From: an uncultured Flavobacteriales bacterium
Lineage (GTDB): Bacteria > Bacteroidota > Bacteroidia > Flavobacteriales_D > SKUL01
Assembly (NCBI GenBank): GCA_937911795.1
Contig: CALDPJ010000304.1
Span: 1-23,927, forward strand
Direction: 5' to 3'
Length of the DNA stretch: 23,927 bases
Part shown: piece after piece, positions 15,779-22,787 of the stretch
Layout of the letters: every line of letters begins with the position of its first letter
Position numbering within the stretch: the stretch's first letter is position 1
Notes under the pieces: generated by a model
Databases searched by the model: none
What the model saw: only the letters and a program-made list of their open reading frames with translations
What the model was told of the DNA's origin: nothing
Made by a program: the position numbers and the translations under genes

Positions 15779-16504
15779 TTGAGCTGGAAACCATTGCTTC
15801 GCCGACTCGGCATCATTCCATCTGCAAAAAAGAGAGATTACAGCCAATTGCGGGATTTTCTGTTGGAAGAACTCGGAATTGAAGCAACTGCTGTATCCGG
15901 TTACGAGCAGGCACTCAGGCATGTAACTGCTGCGAATTCAGGCATTGAAAGCAACGAACGACTCGAATTTATCGGTGACGCCGTACTCGATGCAGTAGTG
16001 GCAGTCTATGTTTACGATCGCTTTCCGGATCAGGATGAAGGATTTTTGAGCAAAGTAAAAAGTGCCATTGTCAACCGGCAAACGCTGAATAAACTAGCGC
16101 GAGAACTGCAACTTGAAAAATGGGTTAAGGCCCGCGTCACCAACCGTAAAGCTGTTCATGTGATTGGCGGGAATGCATTGGAAGCATTAATCGGAGCCAT
16201 TTTTCTGGATAAAGGATTTCCGTATACCCAGGATTGGGTAGAAGAGAAAATTATTGGAAAGCTGGACATGACAAAGCTCACCACCACGATGAAAGATGCG
16301 AAGAGCGCGCTGTATGAGGTATCCCATAAAATGAATGTATCACTACAGTTTCAGGTAGATACTTTGAATACCGCACCGGAACCAACCTTTGTGGCACAGG
16401 TTATATGGAATGGTGAAGTATTGGTGAGTGCTGAATCATCCTCCAAGAAGAGCGCCGAGCAAAAAGCTTCGAGAAAGGCCCTTGCTGTTTTAAAGCCGTC
16501 CTGA
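15779..16504 (+). CDS. rnc: Ribonuclease III
   Basis: 241 residues. Cleaves double-stranded RNA in rRNA maturation and regulation. The RNase III domain carries NERLEFIGDAVLDAVVAVYV, the signature with two of the catalytic acids. The second signature reads GGNALEALIGAIFLDKG: Asn132 stands where E. coli has Asp114, while Glu135 (E. coli Glu117) is kept. I recall Asn here in some other Bacteroidota, but cannot check. A C-terminal dsRNA-binding domain covers about 172-241 (SSSKKSAEQKASRKALAVL). The start is TTG at 15779, directly after the fabF TAG; the frame contains no ATG before the catalytic domain, so a non-ATG start is required. Translation probably depends on ribosomes ending on fabF. Confidence 0.93.
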   Translation: MSWKPLLRRLGIIPSAKKRDYSQLRDFLLEELGIEATAVSGYEQALRHVTAANSGIESNERLEFIGDAVLDAVVAVYVYDRFPDQDEGFLSKVKSAIVNRQTLNKLARELQLEKWVKARVTNRKAVHVIGGNALEALIGAIFLDKGFPYTQDWVEEKIIGKLDMTKLTTTMKDAKSALYEVSHKMNVSLQFQVDTLNTAPEPTFVAQVIWNGEVLVSAESSSKKSAEQKASRKALAVLKPS

Positions 16505-16505
16505 T

Positions 16506-16536
16506 TTTGCCATGCCATGAGCTCTGACTAACTTGG
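16506..16536 (+). promoter_or_regulatory. Candidate promoter for the IPExxxVDY gene and pyk
   Basis: TTTG at 16506-16509, a 19-nt spacer, then TAACTTGG at 16529-16536, one mismatch from TAnnTTTG. The spacing equals that of the acpP promoter. It would start transcription near 16542, about 17 nt before the next gene. Confidence 0.38.
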
Positions 16537-16548
16537 CGGGGTTAAATC

Positions 16549-16555
16549 AGAGGAG
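16549..16555 (+). promoter_or_regulatory. Unusually strong Shine-Dalgarno site
   Basis: AGAGGAG lies three bases before the ATG at 16559. Such a clear site is rare in this window, where most starts have none, and it supports this ATG. The gap is short if AGGAG is the core. Confidence 0.45.
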
Positions 16556-16558
16556 TAC

Positions 16559-16969
16559 ATGACCAGACATTTATTGGAGGTAACATTTGATTATGAATTC
16601 GATTTGATCGGAATCAGCTGTCATCTTCGCGATTATCGATTGTGCTGGGAATTGAACCGCCTGCTGGAGCTCAACCTTTCGCGCGATGAAATAGGAGCGG
16701 AAACAGAAAGTGGTGTTTTTGCGTTGTATTCGGACGAATGCCCCGAAACCCGCACGATCATCAACCTGCTCGTCAACCGCGGTGAAAACGGATTGCTGAT
16801 TCCCGAACTCCGCCAGGCAGACTACCTGTTGATGCTCCGGGAAAATGCACGATGGGAAGACGACGAGCTCGTCGATATCATCAAAGGGCATCCGCAGATA
16901 TTAACGGCTTTTTCCATTGACCCCAATGGCTTGAAGTCCAAAGAAAATTTACTCTTAAACGACCTTTAG
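16559..16969 (+). CDS. IPExxxVDY family protein
   Basis: 136 residues, soluble, acidic and without a signal peptide. It matches the Bacteroidota IPExxxVDY family by size, by position between rnc and pyk, and by the motif LIPELRQADYLLML near residue 80, where the last position before DY is Ala instead of Val. The function of the family is unknown. The N-terminal half has alternating hydrophobic strands (HLLEVTFDYEFDLIGISCHL). The gene ends three bases before pyk, so the two are co-expressed; a promoter and a strong ribosome site just upstream suggest it can also be expressed apart from rnc. Confidence 0.85.
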   Translation: MTRHLLEVTFDYEFDLIGISCHLRDYRLCWELNRLLELNLSRDEIGAETESGVFALYSDECPETRTIINLLVNRGENGLLIPELRQADYLLMLRENARWEDDELVDIIKGHPQILTAFSIDPNGLKSKENLLLNDL

Positions 16970-16972
16970 ATA

Positions 16973-18397
16973 ATGATCAATAAAAAAACTAAAATTGTTG
17001 CCACCCTCGGTCCGGCTTCTTCCGATCGCGAAGTGTTGGGCAAAATGATCGATGCCGGTGTCAATGTCTGCCGGATTAATTTTTCTCATGGAAGTCACGC
17101 TGAAATTCTTGAAACCATTCAGTTGGTGAAGGATTTGCGCAAAGAAAAAAATTGTTCGGTTGCAATACTTGCTGATTTACAGGGGCCGAAACTGCGGGTA
17201 GGAACCGTTGAAGACAACCGGGTTGTACTGGAAAAAGACGCCGAGGTGATCATCACGACCAAGCCCGTGATCGGAACCGCCACGAAAGTGAGCATCAACT
17301 ATGACCTGTTTCCGCAGGATGCACAAATTGGTGAGAAGATTCTGCTGGACGACGGTAAACTTCACCTGGAAGTGATCGGTAACGATGGAAAAGAAGAGGT
17401 TACCTGCCGCGTTGTACAGGGCGGAATTTTATCATCGAACAAAGGTGTAAACTTGCCAAATACTAAAATCTCTCTTCCTTCGCTCACCCCAAAAGATCGC
17501 GAGGACCTCGAGTTTGCACTGACCCACGAAGTCGATTGGATCGGACTATCTTTTGTAAGAACTGCGCGCGATGTTATCGAATTAAAACAGCACATTAAAC
17601 AAAAAGGCACACACACCAAAGTGATCGCCAAAATCGAGAAACCGGAAGCGATCCGGCAGATTGATGACATCATTAAAGAAGCCGATGCCATCATGGTGGC
17701 CCGTGGAGATCTGGGTGTTGAAATTCCGATGCAGAACGTACCTCTGATTCAAAAAATGCTCGTTAAAAAATCGTTGAAAAATGCCAAACCCGTCATTATT
17801 GCCACACAGATGATGGAAAGCATGATCGAGAATATTACACCAACCAGGGCAGAAGTCAACGATGTGGCGAATGCGGTGCTTGACGGAGCAGACGCGGTAA
17901 TGCTGAGCGGCGAAACCTCTGTCGGAAGGCATCCGGTAGCGGTCATCGAGGCCATGTGTAAGATCGTGGTGGAAGTTGAGCAATCGGAGTCCATTTATCA
18001 TCACGAGCAACCACCCGCAGTGGTAAAACAGGATCGCTTCATTACCGATTCAATTTGTTACAATGCCTGCCGACTCGCACATCGTGTCAGCGCAAAAGCC
18101 ATTGCTACACTCACCTTTTCGGGCTATACAGCCTTTAAAATCTCAAGCTACCGACCACAGGCCAACATCTTTGTGTTCACCGGAAATGATGCCATTCTGA
18201 ATCAGCTCAGCCTGGTTTGGGGCGTAAAATCATACTTCTACAACCGCATGGTCAGCACCGATCACACAATCGAGGATCTGAAGGAAATCCTTATCAGCAA
18301 CGGCGATGTTCAGAAAGGTGAGTTTATGATTAATACCGCCAGTATGCCCATCGCGGAAAAAGGAATGACCAACATGGTGAAACTCACTGAACTGTAA
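16973..18397 (+). CDS. pyk: Pyruvate kinase
   Basis: 474 residues. Converts phosphoenolpyruvate and ADP to pyruvate and ATP. The TIM-barrel active site is intact: TKIVATLGPASSDREVL, Arg34 in NVCRINFSHGSH, LADLQGPKLRVG, catalytic Lys220 with Glu222 (AKIEKPEAI), Asp246 (MVARGDLGVEIP) and KPVIIATQMMESM. The B domain lies at about residues 70-165 and the C-terminal regulatory domain at about 340-474, here with TLTFSGYTAFKISSYRP. Length is normal for a single-copy bacterial enzyme. It ends six bases from the opposing steroid-reductase-like gene, with a hairpin across the junction. Confidence 0.97.
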   Translation: MINKKTKIVATLGPASSDREVLGKMIDAGVNVCRINFSHGSHAEILETIQLVKDLRKEKNCSVAILADLQGPKLRVGTVEDNRVVLEKDAEVIITTKPVIGTATKVSINYDLFPQDAQIGEKILLDDGKLHLEVIGNDGKEEVTCRVVQGGILSSNKGVNLPNTKISLPSLTPKDREDLEFALTHEVDWIGLSFVRTARDVIELKQHIKQKGTHTKVIAKIEKPEAIRQIDDIIKEADAIMVARGDLGVEIPMQNVPLIQKMLVKKSLKNAKPVIIATQMMESMIENITPTRAEVNDVANAVLDGADAVMLSGETSVGRHPVAVIEAMCKIVVEVEQSESIYHHEQPPAVVKQDRFITDSICYNACRLAHRVSAKAIATLTFSGYTAFKISSYRPQANIFVFTGNDAILNQLSLVWGVKSYFYNRMVSTDHTIEDLKEILISNGDVQKGEFMINTASMPIAEKGMTNMVKLTEL

Positions 18398-18424
18398 TTC
18401 CGGTCAAACGATAAACGGAATTAC
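18394..18424. terminator. Hairpin across the pyk / 5-alpha-reductase junction
   Basis: GTAATTCCG (18394-18402) and CGGAATTAC (18416-18424) form a perfect 9-bp stem with a 13-nt loop. The structure covers the pyk stop codon and the last codons and stop of the opposing gene, so it could act on both transcripts. Neither side has a T tract, so an intrinsic terminator is not proven; it may instead protect mRNA 3' ends. Confidence 0.35.
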
Positions 18425-19159
18425 CGCTTTACGTTCGGAAGGATAGTTTTCAAATTTTTGGTGGTACCACCGGTGATGTGCCAGGGCGCGTGGAAACAGA
18501 TTGGCAAAAGTCCAGATAGCAAACGACAGCGCTGCAGGATTCCAGCTTAAAATTGCGTATCCGGTCCATTCAAGCATTTCGCCGAATAAATTCGGACAGG
18601 AAATATATTTGAACAATCCTCCCTGCGGGATTTTATACGTGTTTTCACCCGGCTTCCGCAGTTTGAGCAGTTTGTTGTCTGCGCGGATATTAGTGATCAT
18701 TCCGGCGGTAAAAATGATCAGTCCGATCAGGAACGGAATGCTGTAGAACCAGCTCGTGTCGTAGTCCGCAAAATTTCCGAGGTAGTAACCATTGAAAAAT
18801 CCATTCACCACATTAAAGAAGATCGCTGATCCGACAATCAGCAGTGGCATTCGTTTATCCTGGTTGCGTTGCCGGAAAGGATAAATGAAACTGCGGTTGA
18901 TGTAATGTACACACCACAAACCGTAGATAAACCCGCTGACGATGGTTGGAGACTGACTTCCGGTGAAATAAAAATAACTGATGGTGACGATTGATGGAAT
19001 TTCCATAATCATCCAGCCGAGGTTGTTGGGAATGGTCGGGCCGAAGCGATTGCTGGTATGTCGACCGAAAGGCGCTACAATTTTAAAGAGTACCGCGAAA
19101 GTGATCACCGCCAGTGTAATCCATCCAACTATCAACCAGATAAAAGTGCTGTATTCCAT
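18404..19159 (-). CDS. Steroid 5-alpha-reductase (SRD5A) family membrane reductase
   Basis: 251 residues with about six or seven membrane helices. It resembles vertebrate SRD5A1/2 along its whole length: GWMIMEIPSIVTI, LWCVHYINRSFIYPF, LRKPGENTYKIPQGGLFKYI, PNLFGEMLEWTGYAILSW and YPSERKAVIPFIV at the very end. Glu53 (MEIPS) and Tyr86 (HYINR) align with the catalytic Glu57 and Tyr91 of human SRD5A2, and the NADPH-binding N-x-x-x-D and LRKPG region is kept. The family reduces an enone double bond with NADPH in 3-oxo-delta4 steroids or in polyprenols. The substrate here is unknown; steroid-like or isoprenoid is inference. It begins six bases after an SDR dehydrogenase gene in the same operon, which could supply or use the 3-keto group. 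Homologues act on bile acids in gut Bacteroidota. Confidence 0.88.
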   Translation of the reverse strand: MEYSTFIWLIVGWITLAVITFAVLFKIVAPFGRHTSNRFGPTIPNNLGWMIMEIPSIVTISYFYFTGSQSPTIVSGFIYGLWCVHYINRSFIYPFRQRNQDKRMPLLIVGSAIFFNVVNGFFNGYYLGNFADYDTSWFYSIPFLIGLIIFTAGMITNIRADNKLLKLRKPGENTYKIPQGGLFKYISCPNLFGEMLEWTGYAILSWNPAALSFAIWTFANLFPRALAHHRWYHQKFENYPSERKAVIPFIV

Positions 19160-19165
19160 GGGGTG

Positions 19166-20143
19166 TCAGGAAAGATAATTGTTCTGCCGAAACCAGTCGA
19201 TTGTGTCGCAGATGGTTTCTTCGAGCGGGCGTGGAGTGAAGTTTAATACTTTTTTCGCGTGATCTGAACAGATTTGCTGGCAGGAGTTCTGAATGGTGCG
19301 CAACGATTCGAAGGTGTACAGAGGTTGCCGTCTGCTCAGCCGGCTTTGAAGCGCTACAAACGGCACCCCGAATTTTGCCAGCCAGAAGGGAGCCGTAAAA
19401 CGCGGAGGTTTTACACCAACGTGCGAAGCTGCAATGGCGGCCACTTCAACAATACTTCTCCAACCCCCGGAAAGAAAAAATTTTTCGTTGCACACTTCCT
19501 TTTCAATGGCGGTAGAAATGGCTCTAGCAACATCACGTACGTCTACCCAATCGTAGCCCAATGGTGTGAGCATCGGAATTCTTCTCCTGCTGACGTCCAA
19601 TAACATTTTTCCGGTTAATCCCGGACGGTAATCATGGGGTCCGAGCACCGCCGTCGGATTGAAAATCGTGGTGCAAAGGCCGTTTGATCTTGCTTTTATC
19701 ATTTCTCTTTCGGCCGTTGCCTTGCTGATGTCGTACGCACCACCAGCGTTTTTTAATGGCGTGGATTCATCCATTATTCCCAAAAGGCCGGGAGATTCAT
19801 GCGCATGAATGGAGCTTAGGTAAAAAACGTTTTTAACGCCATTTTTTTCTCCCGATCTCAGGATATTTCTCGTGCCTTCGACATTTACGCGATGAACAAT
19901 TTCCGGAGCCGTCGCTCCAATAGAAATAACAGCTGCAGAATGACAGACGGCATCTGCATTTTCGAGCAGCCGATCGATGGCGTTGGTGTCCGCCAGATTT
20001 CCATAGATTTTTTCTGCTTGTAAGTCGTCCGGAAAAAATGAACCTGGTTGAATGAGGATTTTGAGCGAGTGACCACGCTCCAACAGTGTGCGGCAAATGT
20101 TGTTGCCGATATGACCTGTGGCACCGGTAACGGCAACCACCAT
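19166..20143 (-). CDS. Extended SDR: NAD-dependent epimerase/dehydratase, DFR/3-beta-HSD-like
   Basis: 325 residues. The Rossmann start VVAVTGATGHIGNNICRTLL has the GxxGxxG nucleotide motif at residues 7-13. NVEGTRNIL is at about 87-95, the active-site serine in YLSSIHAHES is about Ser111, and YDISK gives Tyr137 and Lys141. The overall pattern fits the dihydroflavonol reductase / 3-beta-hydroxysteroid dehydrogenase branch of extended SDRs, which oxidise or reduce a hydroxyl or keto group on a ring. A sugar-nucleotide role is also possible. Its ATG directly follows the pheS stop (TAAATG, same frame), and the steroid-reductase-like gene follows after six bases, so expression is tied to both. 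The pairing with SRD5A is the best clue to its substrate. Confidence 0.87.
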   Translation of the reverse strand: MVVAVTGATGHIGNNICRTLLERGHSLKILIQPGSFFPDDLQAEKIYGNLADTNAIDRLLENADAVCHSAAVISIGATAPEIVHRVNVEGTRNILRSGEKNGVKNVFYLSSIHAHESPGLLGIMDESTPLKNAGGAYDISKATAEREMIKARSNGLCTTIFNPTAVLGPHDYRPGLTGKMLLDVSRRRIPMLTPLGYDWVDVRDVARAISTAIEKEVCNEKFFLSGGWRSIVEVAAIAASHVGVKPPRFTAPFWLAKFGVPFVALQSRLSRRQPLYTFESLRTIQNSCQQICSDHAKKVLNFTPRPLEETICDTIDWFRQNNYLS

Positions 20144-21163
20144 TTAAAAAGCAGATTGAAATTGTTTCAGGAACCGAACATCACTTTCAAAGAAATGCCG
20201 CAGGTCGTCTACCTGGTACTTCAACATCGCAATGCGCTCAATGCCCATTCCGAAGGCGAAGCCCGTGTAAACTTCCGGATCAATGCCGCAGTTTTCCAGC
20301 ACATTCGGATGCACCATTCCGCAGCCGAGGATTTCGAGCCAGCCGGTTCCTTTTGTAATGCGGTAATCGGTTTCATTTTTGAGTCCCCAGTAAACATCTA
20401 CTTCTGCGCTGGGTTCGGTAAAAGGAAAGTAGGACGGACGCAGGCGGATTTTGGTGTCGGCGCCGAAAAATTCACGGGCAAACAACAACAGGCACTGTTT
20501 CAGGTCGGCAAAAGAAACACCTTTGTCGATGTACAGTCCTTCGATCTGGTGAAAAATACAGTGCGCGCGGGCCGAGATGGCTTCGTTTCGGAAAACACGC
20601 CCCGGACTTAAGGTGCGGATCGGCGGTTTTTGGTTTTCCATTACGCGAACCTGAACCGAGGAGGTATGGGTGCGCAAGGCAACATCGGGATTGCGCGACA
20701 CAAAGAAAGTATCCTGCATATCGCGCGCCGGATGGTCGGGAGGAAAGTTGAGGGCTTCGAAATTGTGCCAGTCATCTTCAATTTCGGGACCTTCGGAAAC
20801 GTTGAATCCCATTCTCGCAAAGATCTCCACAATTTCGTTTCGCACCAGAGAAACCGGATGTCTTGCTCCGAGAATTTGCGTTTCTGCAGGTCGTGTCAAG
20901 TCGTTGGCCGCATCAGTTGATGGTCCCACAGCGGTTGCCGGTTTTAGAAAATCGAGTTTTTGCTGCGCTTTTGTTTTTAAATCGTTCAGCGCTTTTCCGA
21001 ACATTTTCTTTTCCTCCACCGAAAGCGATTTCAGGGTGTTGGAGAGATCGCGCACCACGCCCTTTTTCCCCAGAAAGCGAATCCTGAATTGTTCGATTTC
21101 CTGAGGATCGGTAGAAGAAAATTGCTCAATTTCCTGAATTAATTGCTCGAGTTCGTGTTGCAT
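20144..21163 (-). CDS. pheS: Phenylalanyl-tRNA synthetase alpha subunit
   Basis: 339 residues, normal length. The N-terminal coiled coil (about 1-75) binds tRNA(Phe). The class II catalytic core shows FEALNFPPDHPARDMQDTFF (136-155), LRTHTSSVQVRVM (163-175), motif 2 GRVFRNEAISARAH (188-201), FTEPSAEVDVYWG (248-260) and motif 3 GFAFGMGIERIAML (301-314). It charges tRNA(Phe) as an alpha2-beta2 complex; pheT is not in this window and must lie elsewhere, as is usual in Bacteroidota. Its start is six bases after the cyclophilin stop, and its stop is directly followed by the SDR start codon. Confidence 0.97.
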   Translation of the reverse strand: MQHELEQLIQEIEQFSSTDPQEIEQFRIRFLGKKGVVRDLSNTLKSLSVEEKKMFGKALNDLKTKAQQKLDFLKPATAVGPSTDAANDLTRPAETQILGARHPVSLVRNEIVEIFARMGFNVSEGPEIEDDWHNFEALNFPPDHPARDMQDTFFVSRNPDVALRTHTSSVQVRVMENQKPPIRTLSPGRVFRNEAISARAHCIFHQIEGLYIDKGVSFADLKQCLLLFAREFFGADTKIRLRPSYFPFTEPSAEVDVYWGLKNETDYRITKGTGWLEILGCGMVHPNVLENCGIDPEVYTGFAFGMGIERIAMLKYQVDDLRHFFESDVRFLKQFQSAF

Positions 21164-21169
21164 TCAGCT

Positions 21170-21868
21170 TTATTTAATCAGTTCAATTTTCATAATTACA
21201 TTTTCGAGTGGCCGGCTGCGGCCGTCTACATCAACTGCGGCAATTTTATCGATGACATCAAGTCCTTCTACCACTTCACCGAAAACGGTATAGCCGCCGT
21301 CCAGATGTGGAGCTCCGCCCAGATTTTTATAATCTTCTTTTGCCTGCTCCGAATAGGAGAAGGTTTCGCCGTCGGCTGATTTGTTTCGCCGTTCGGAAAT
21401 GCTTTCAAGGATGTGCGGTGGATTGATTTTTCCCTGGACGATGTAAAACTGACTGGCTGATGATTTTTTTTCGGGATTCACGGCGTCCGATTGACGGGCT
21501 GCCGCAAGTGCACCTTTTTTGTGATATAGATGGGGATGAATTTCTGCCGGAATCAGATAGTCGAGGCCTCCGTTTCCGAGTGCCGCTCCTGCTTCGGCAT
21601 TGCGCGAATTCGGATCGCCACCCTGGATCATAAATCCGCTGATCACCCGGTGAAAGAGCAGGCTGTCATAAAAATTTTCGGACACCAGCTTCAGGAAATT
21701 CTCGCGGTGTTGAGGAGTCTCTTCGTACAACTTTATCAGCATTGTGCCGTATTCCGTTTCAATCTTCACATCAGCGCTGTTTGACTCCACATCCTGAGCA
21801 CAGATTCCTGAGCCGAATGCGATGGTACTCACCAGAAAAACGAACAGTTTGATCGTGTTTGATTTCAT
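21170..21868 (-). CDS. Exported cyclophilin-type peptidyl-prolyl isomerase
   Basis: 232 residues. Residues 1-24 (IKLFVFLVSTIAFGSGICA) look like a signal peptide cleaved before Gln25, so the enzyme acts in the periplasm. There is no proper lipobox around the cysteine. The cyclophilin fold is clear: LLFHRVISGFMIQGGDP with the catalytic arginine, GALAAARQSDAVNPEKKSSA, SASQFYIVQG and LDGGYTVFGEVVEGLDVIDK. A charged insertion of about 40 residues follows QFYIVQG, as in other Bacteroidota members. It would speed proline isomerisation during folding of exported proteins. It leads the operon that continues into pheS. Confidence 0.94.
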   Translation of the reverse strand: MKSNTIKLFVFLVSTIAFGSGICAQDVESNSADVKIETEYGTMLIKLYEETPQHRENFLKLVSENFYDSLLFHRVISGFMIQGGDPNSRNAEAGAALGNGGLDYLIPAEIHPHLYHKKGALAAARQSDAVNPEKKSSASQFYIVQGKINPPHILESISERRNKSADGETFSYSEQAKEDYKNLGGAPHLDGGYTVFGEVVEGLDVIDKIAAVDVDGRSRPLENVIMKIELIK

Positions 21869-21890
21869 TAGGGCAATTTTTTTAAATTTG
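21858..21890 (+). promoter_or_regulatory. Promoter for the small lipoprotein gene
   Basis: TTTG at 21858-21861, a 21-nt spacer, then TAAATTTG at 21883-21890, both full consensus matches. The -33 box lies inside the first codons of the divergent cyclophilin gene. The leader before the ATG at 21957 would be about 60 nt. Confidence 0.55.
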
Positions 21891-21956
21891 TATGCTTGTG
21901 CCGCGGTGTTTAGCCGAACCTTCAGGGCGAGCGAAATTAAGAAATATCGGAATGTT

Positions 21957-22361
21957 ATGAGAAAGCTGGGTCATATTGTGTTTACAGGGATGCTGTTTGC
22001 AGGTTTAACCATTTCCCTTGGCGCCTGCCACAAAACGAAAGACACCACGGTTGAAATTTTTGTTAAAAATGAAATTGGTTCGCCAATTTCCGGTGCCAGC
22101 GTTCGGTTGTTTGGCGAGAGTTCACTGGAAGGCGAACAACAACCCGGGGAAATCATCCTGGATGACACCCGCTATACCGACGCAGAAGGCCGCGCATTTT
22201 TTGACTACACCGATTATTACGAAGCCGGACAAGCGGGTTTTGCGGTTTTGTCGGTGGATATTGTTAAAGATTTACCTCCACCCGACAATGACCTGAAGCT
22301 GGAGACCGTCATTAAAATCGAGGAGCAAAAAAACACCACCGAGGTTTACGTGCTCGAATAG
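21957..22361 (+). CDS. Small lipoprotein with a carboxypeptidase-regulatory-like beta domain
   Basis: 134 residues from the ATG at 21957. A lipoprotein signal (KLGHIVFTGMLFAGLTISLGAC) ends in the lipobox LGAC with Cys24 as the lipidation site. The mature part resembles a beta-sandwich of the CarboxypepD_reg/Ig-like type: TVEIFVKNEIGSPISGASVR, then YTDAEGRAFFDYTDYYEAG. The frame is open upstream to 21822, but that extension puts 45 residues before an ideal signal peptide and overlaps the cyclophilin start and the promoter, so I reject it. Function is unknown; probably anchored in the outer membrane. The 3' end overlaps the opposing gene by 16 bases. Confidence 0.82.
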   Translation: MRKLGHIVFTGMLFAGLTISLGACHKTKDTTVEIFVKNEIGSPISGASVRLFGESSLEGEQQPGEIILDDTRYTDAEGRAFFDYTDYYEAGQAGFAVLSVDIVKDLPPPDNDLKLETVIKIEEQKNTTEVYVLE

Positions 22362-22684
22362 TCGAAATATTCTACAATGGCTCTTTTCATAAGGGCCTGT
22401 TGTTCTTCCGGTTTTAAGAAAGGCATATCTTCTTTTTTGTGATAGTGCGGCCAACCGTCGTCGTCATTCCCTTCAAATTCATAGTATCCGTAAGGCTCGA
22501 GTAGTCGGCACACGGAGATGTGCATGAGGTGCATTTTTTCATCCTTGCTGAACTTTCGGAAACCTTGCCCGAGTTCCTGAACACCGATCAAAAACAAAAC
22601 AGCGTCGAGCTCCATCTCTGTTCCGAATTGAGCTTCGAGCTTTTCGGTGACTTCTTTCCACTTTTTTTCAAATGCGTAATCCAT
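22346..22684 (-). CDS. Conserved Bacteroidota protein of unknown function
   Basis: 112 residues, soluble and acidic, no signal or membrane segment. I recognise it as a conserved hypothetical of Bacteroidota: MELDAVLFLIGVQELGQGFR, KFSKDEKMHLMHISVCRLLE, PYGYYEFEGNDDDGWPHYH and a C-terminal KRAIVEYFDY. The invariant-looking GVQELGQG and DGWPHYH stretches suggest a structural or binding role; no known motif is visible. The ATG at 22684 is only four bases after a full-match TAnnTTTG box, so the mRNA may be leaderless. It is divergent from cvpA, which has the same arrangement on the other strand. Confidence 0.75.
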   Translation of the reverse strand: MDYAFEKKWKEVTEKLEAQFGTEMELDAVLFLIGVQELGQGFRKFSKDEKMHLMHISVCRLLEPYGYYEFEGNDDDGWPHYHKKEDMPFLKPEEQQALMKRAIVEYFDYSST

Positions 22685-22688
22685 GCCG

Positions 22689-22696
22689 CAAAGTTA
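22689..22696 (-). promoter_or_regulatory. -7 element touching the start of the conserved hypothetical gene
   Basis: The minus strand reads TAACTTTG, a full consensus match, four bases before the ATG at 22684. No exact TTTG -33 box is seen. Confidence 0.48.
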
Positions 22697-22776
22697 CAAT
22701 GGATTTTGTCTCGATTATTCACGAAAGTGGCTTTAAAACTTTTATAAAATAATCGGCTGAAAAGATGGTGGCGAAG

Positions 22777-22784
22777 TACATTTG
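22777..22784 (+). promoter_or_regulatory. -7 element touching the cvpA start
   Basis: TACATTTG, a full consensus match, ends three bases before the ATG at 22788. It implies a leaderless cvpA mRNA and argues against the TTG at 22782, which would lie inside the promoter box. Confidence 0.48.
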
Positions 22785-22787
22785 GGC

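Noticed and set aside
15317..15922. 201-codon open frame on the minus strand
   Set aside because: It is antisense to fabF and rnc, which are well supported.
20048..20611. 187-codon open frame on the plus strand
   Set aside because: It is antisense to pheS and the SDR gene; no recognisable domain.
21822..21956. N-terminal extension of the lipoprotein gene
   Set aside because: An ideal lipoprotein signal starts at 21957; the extension overlaps the cyclophilin start and the TAAATTTG promoter.
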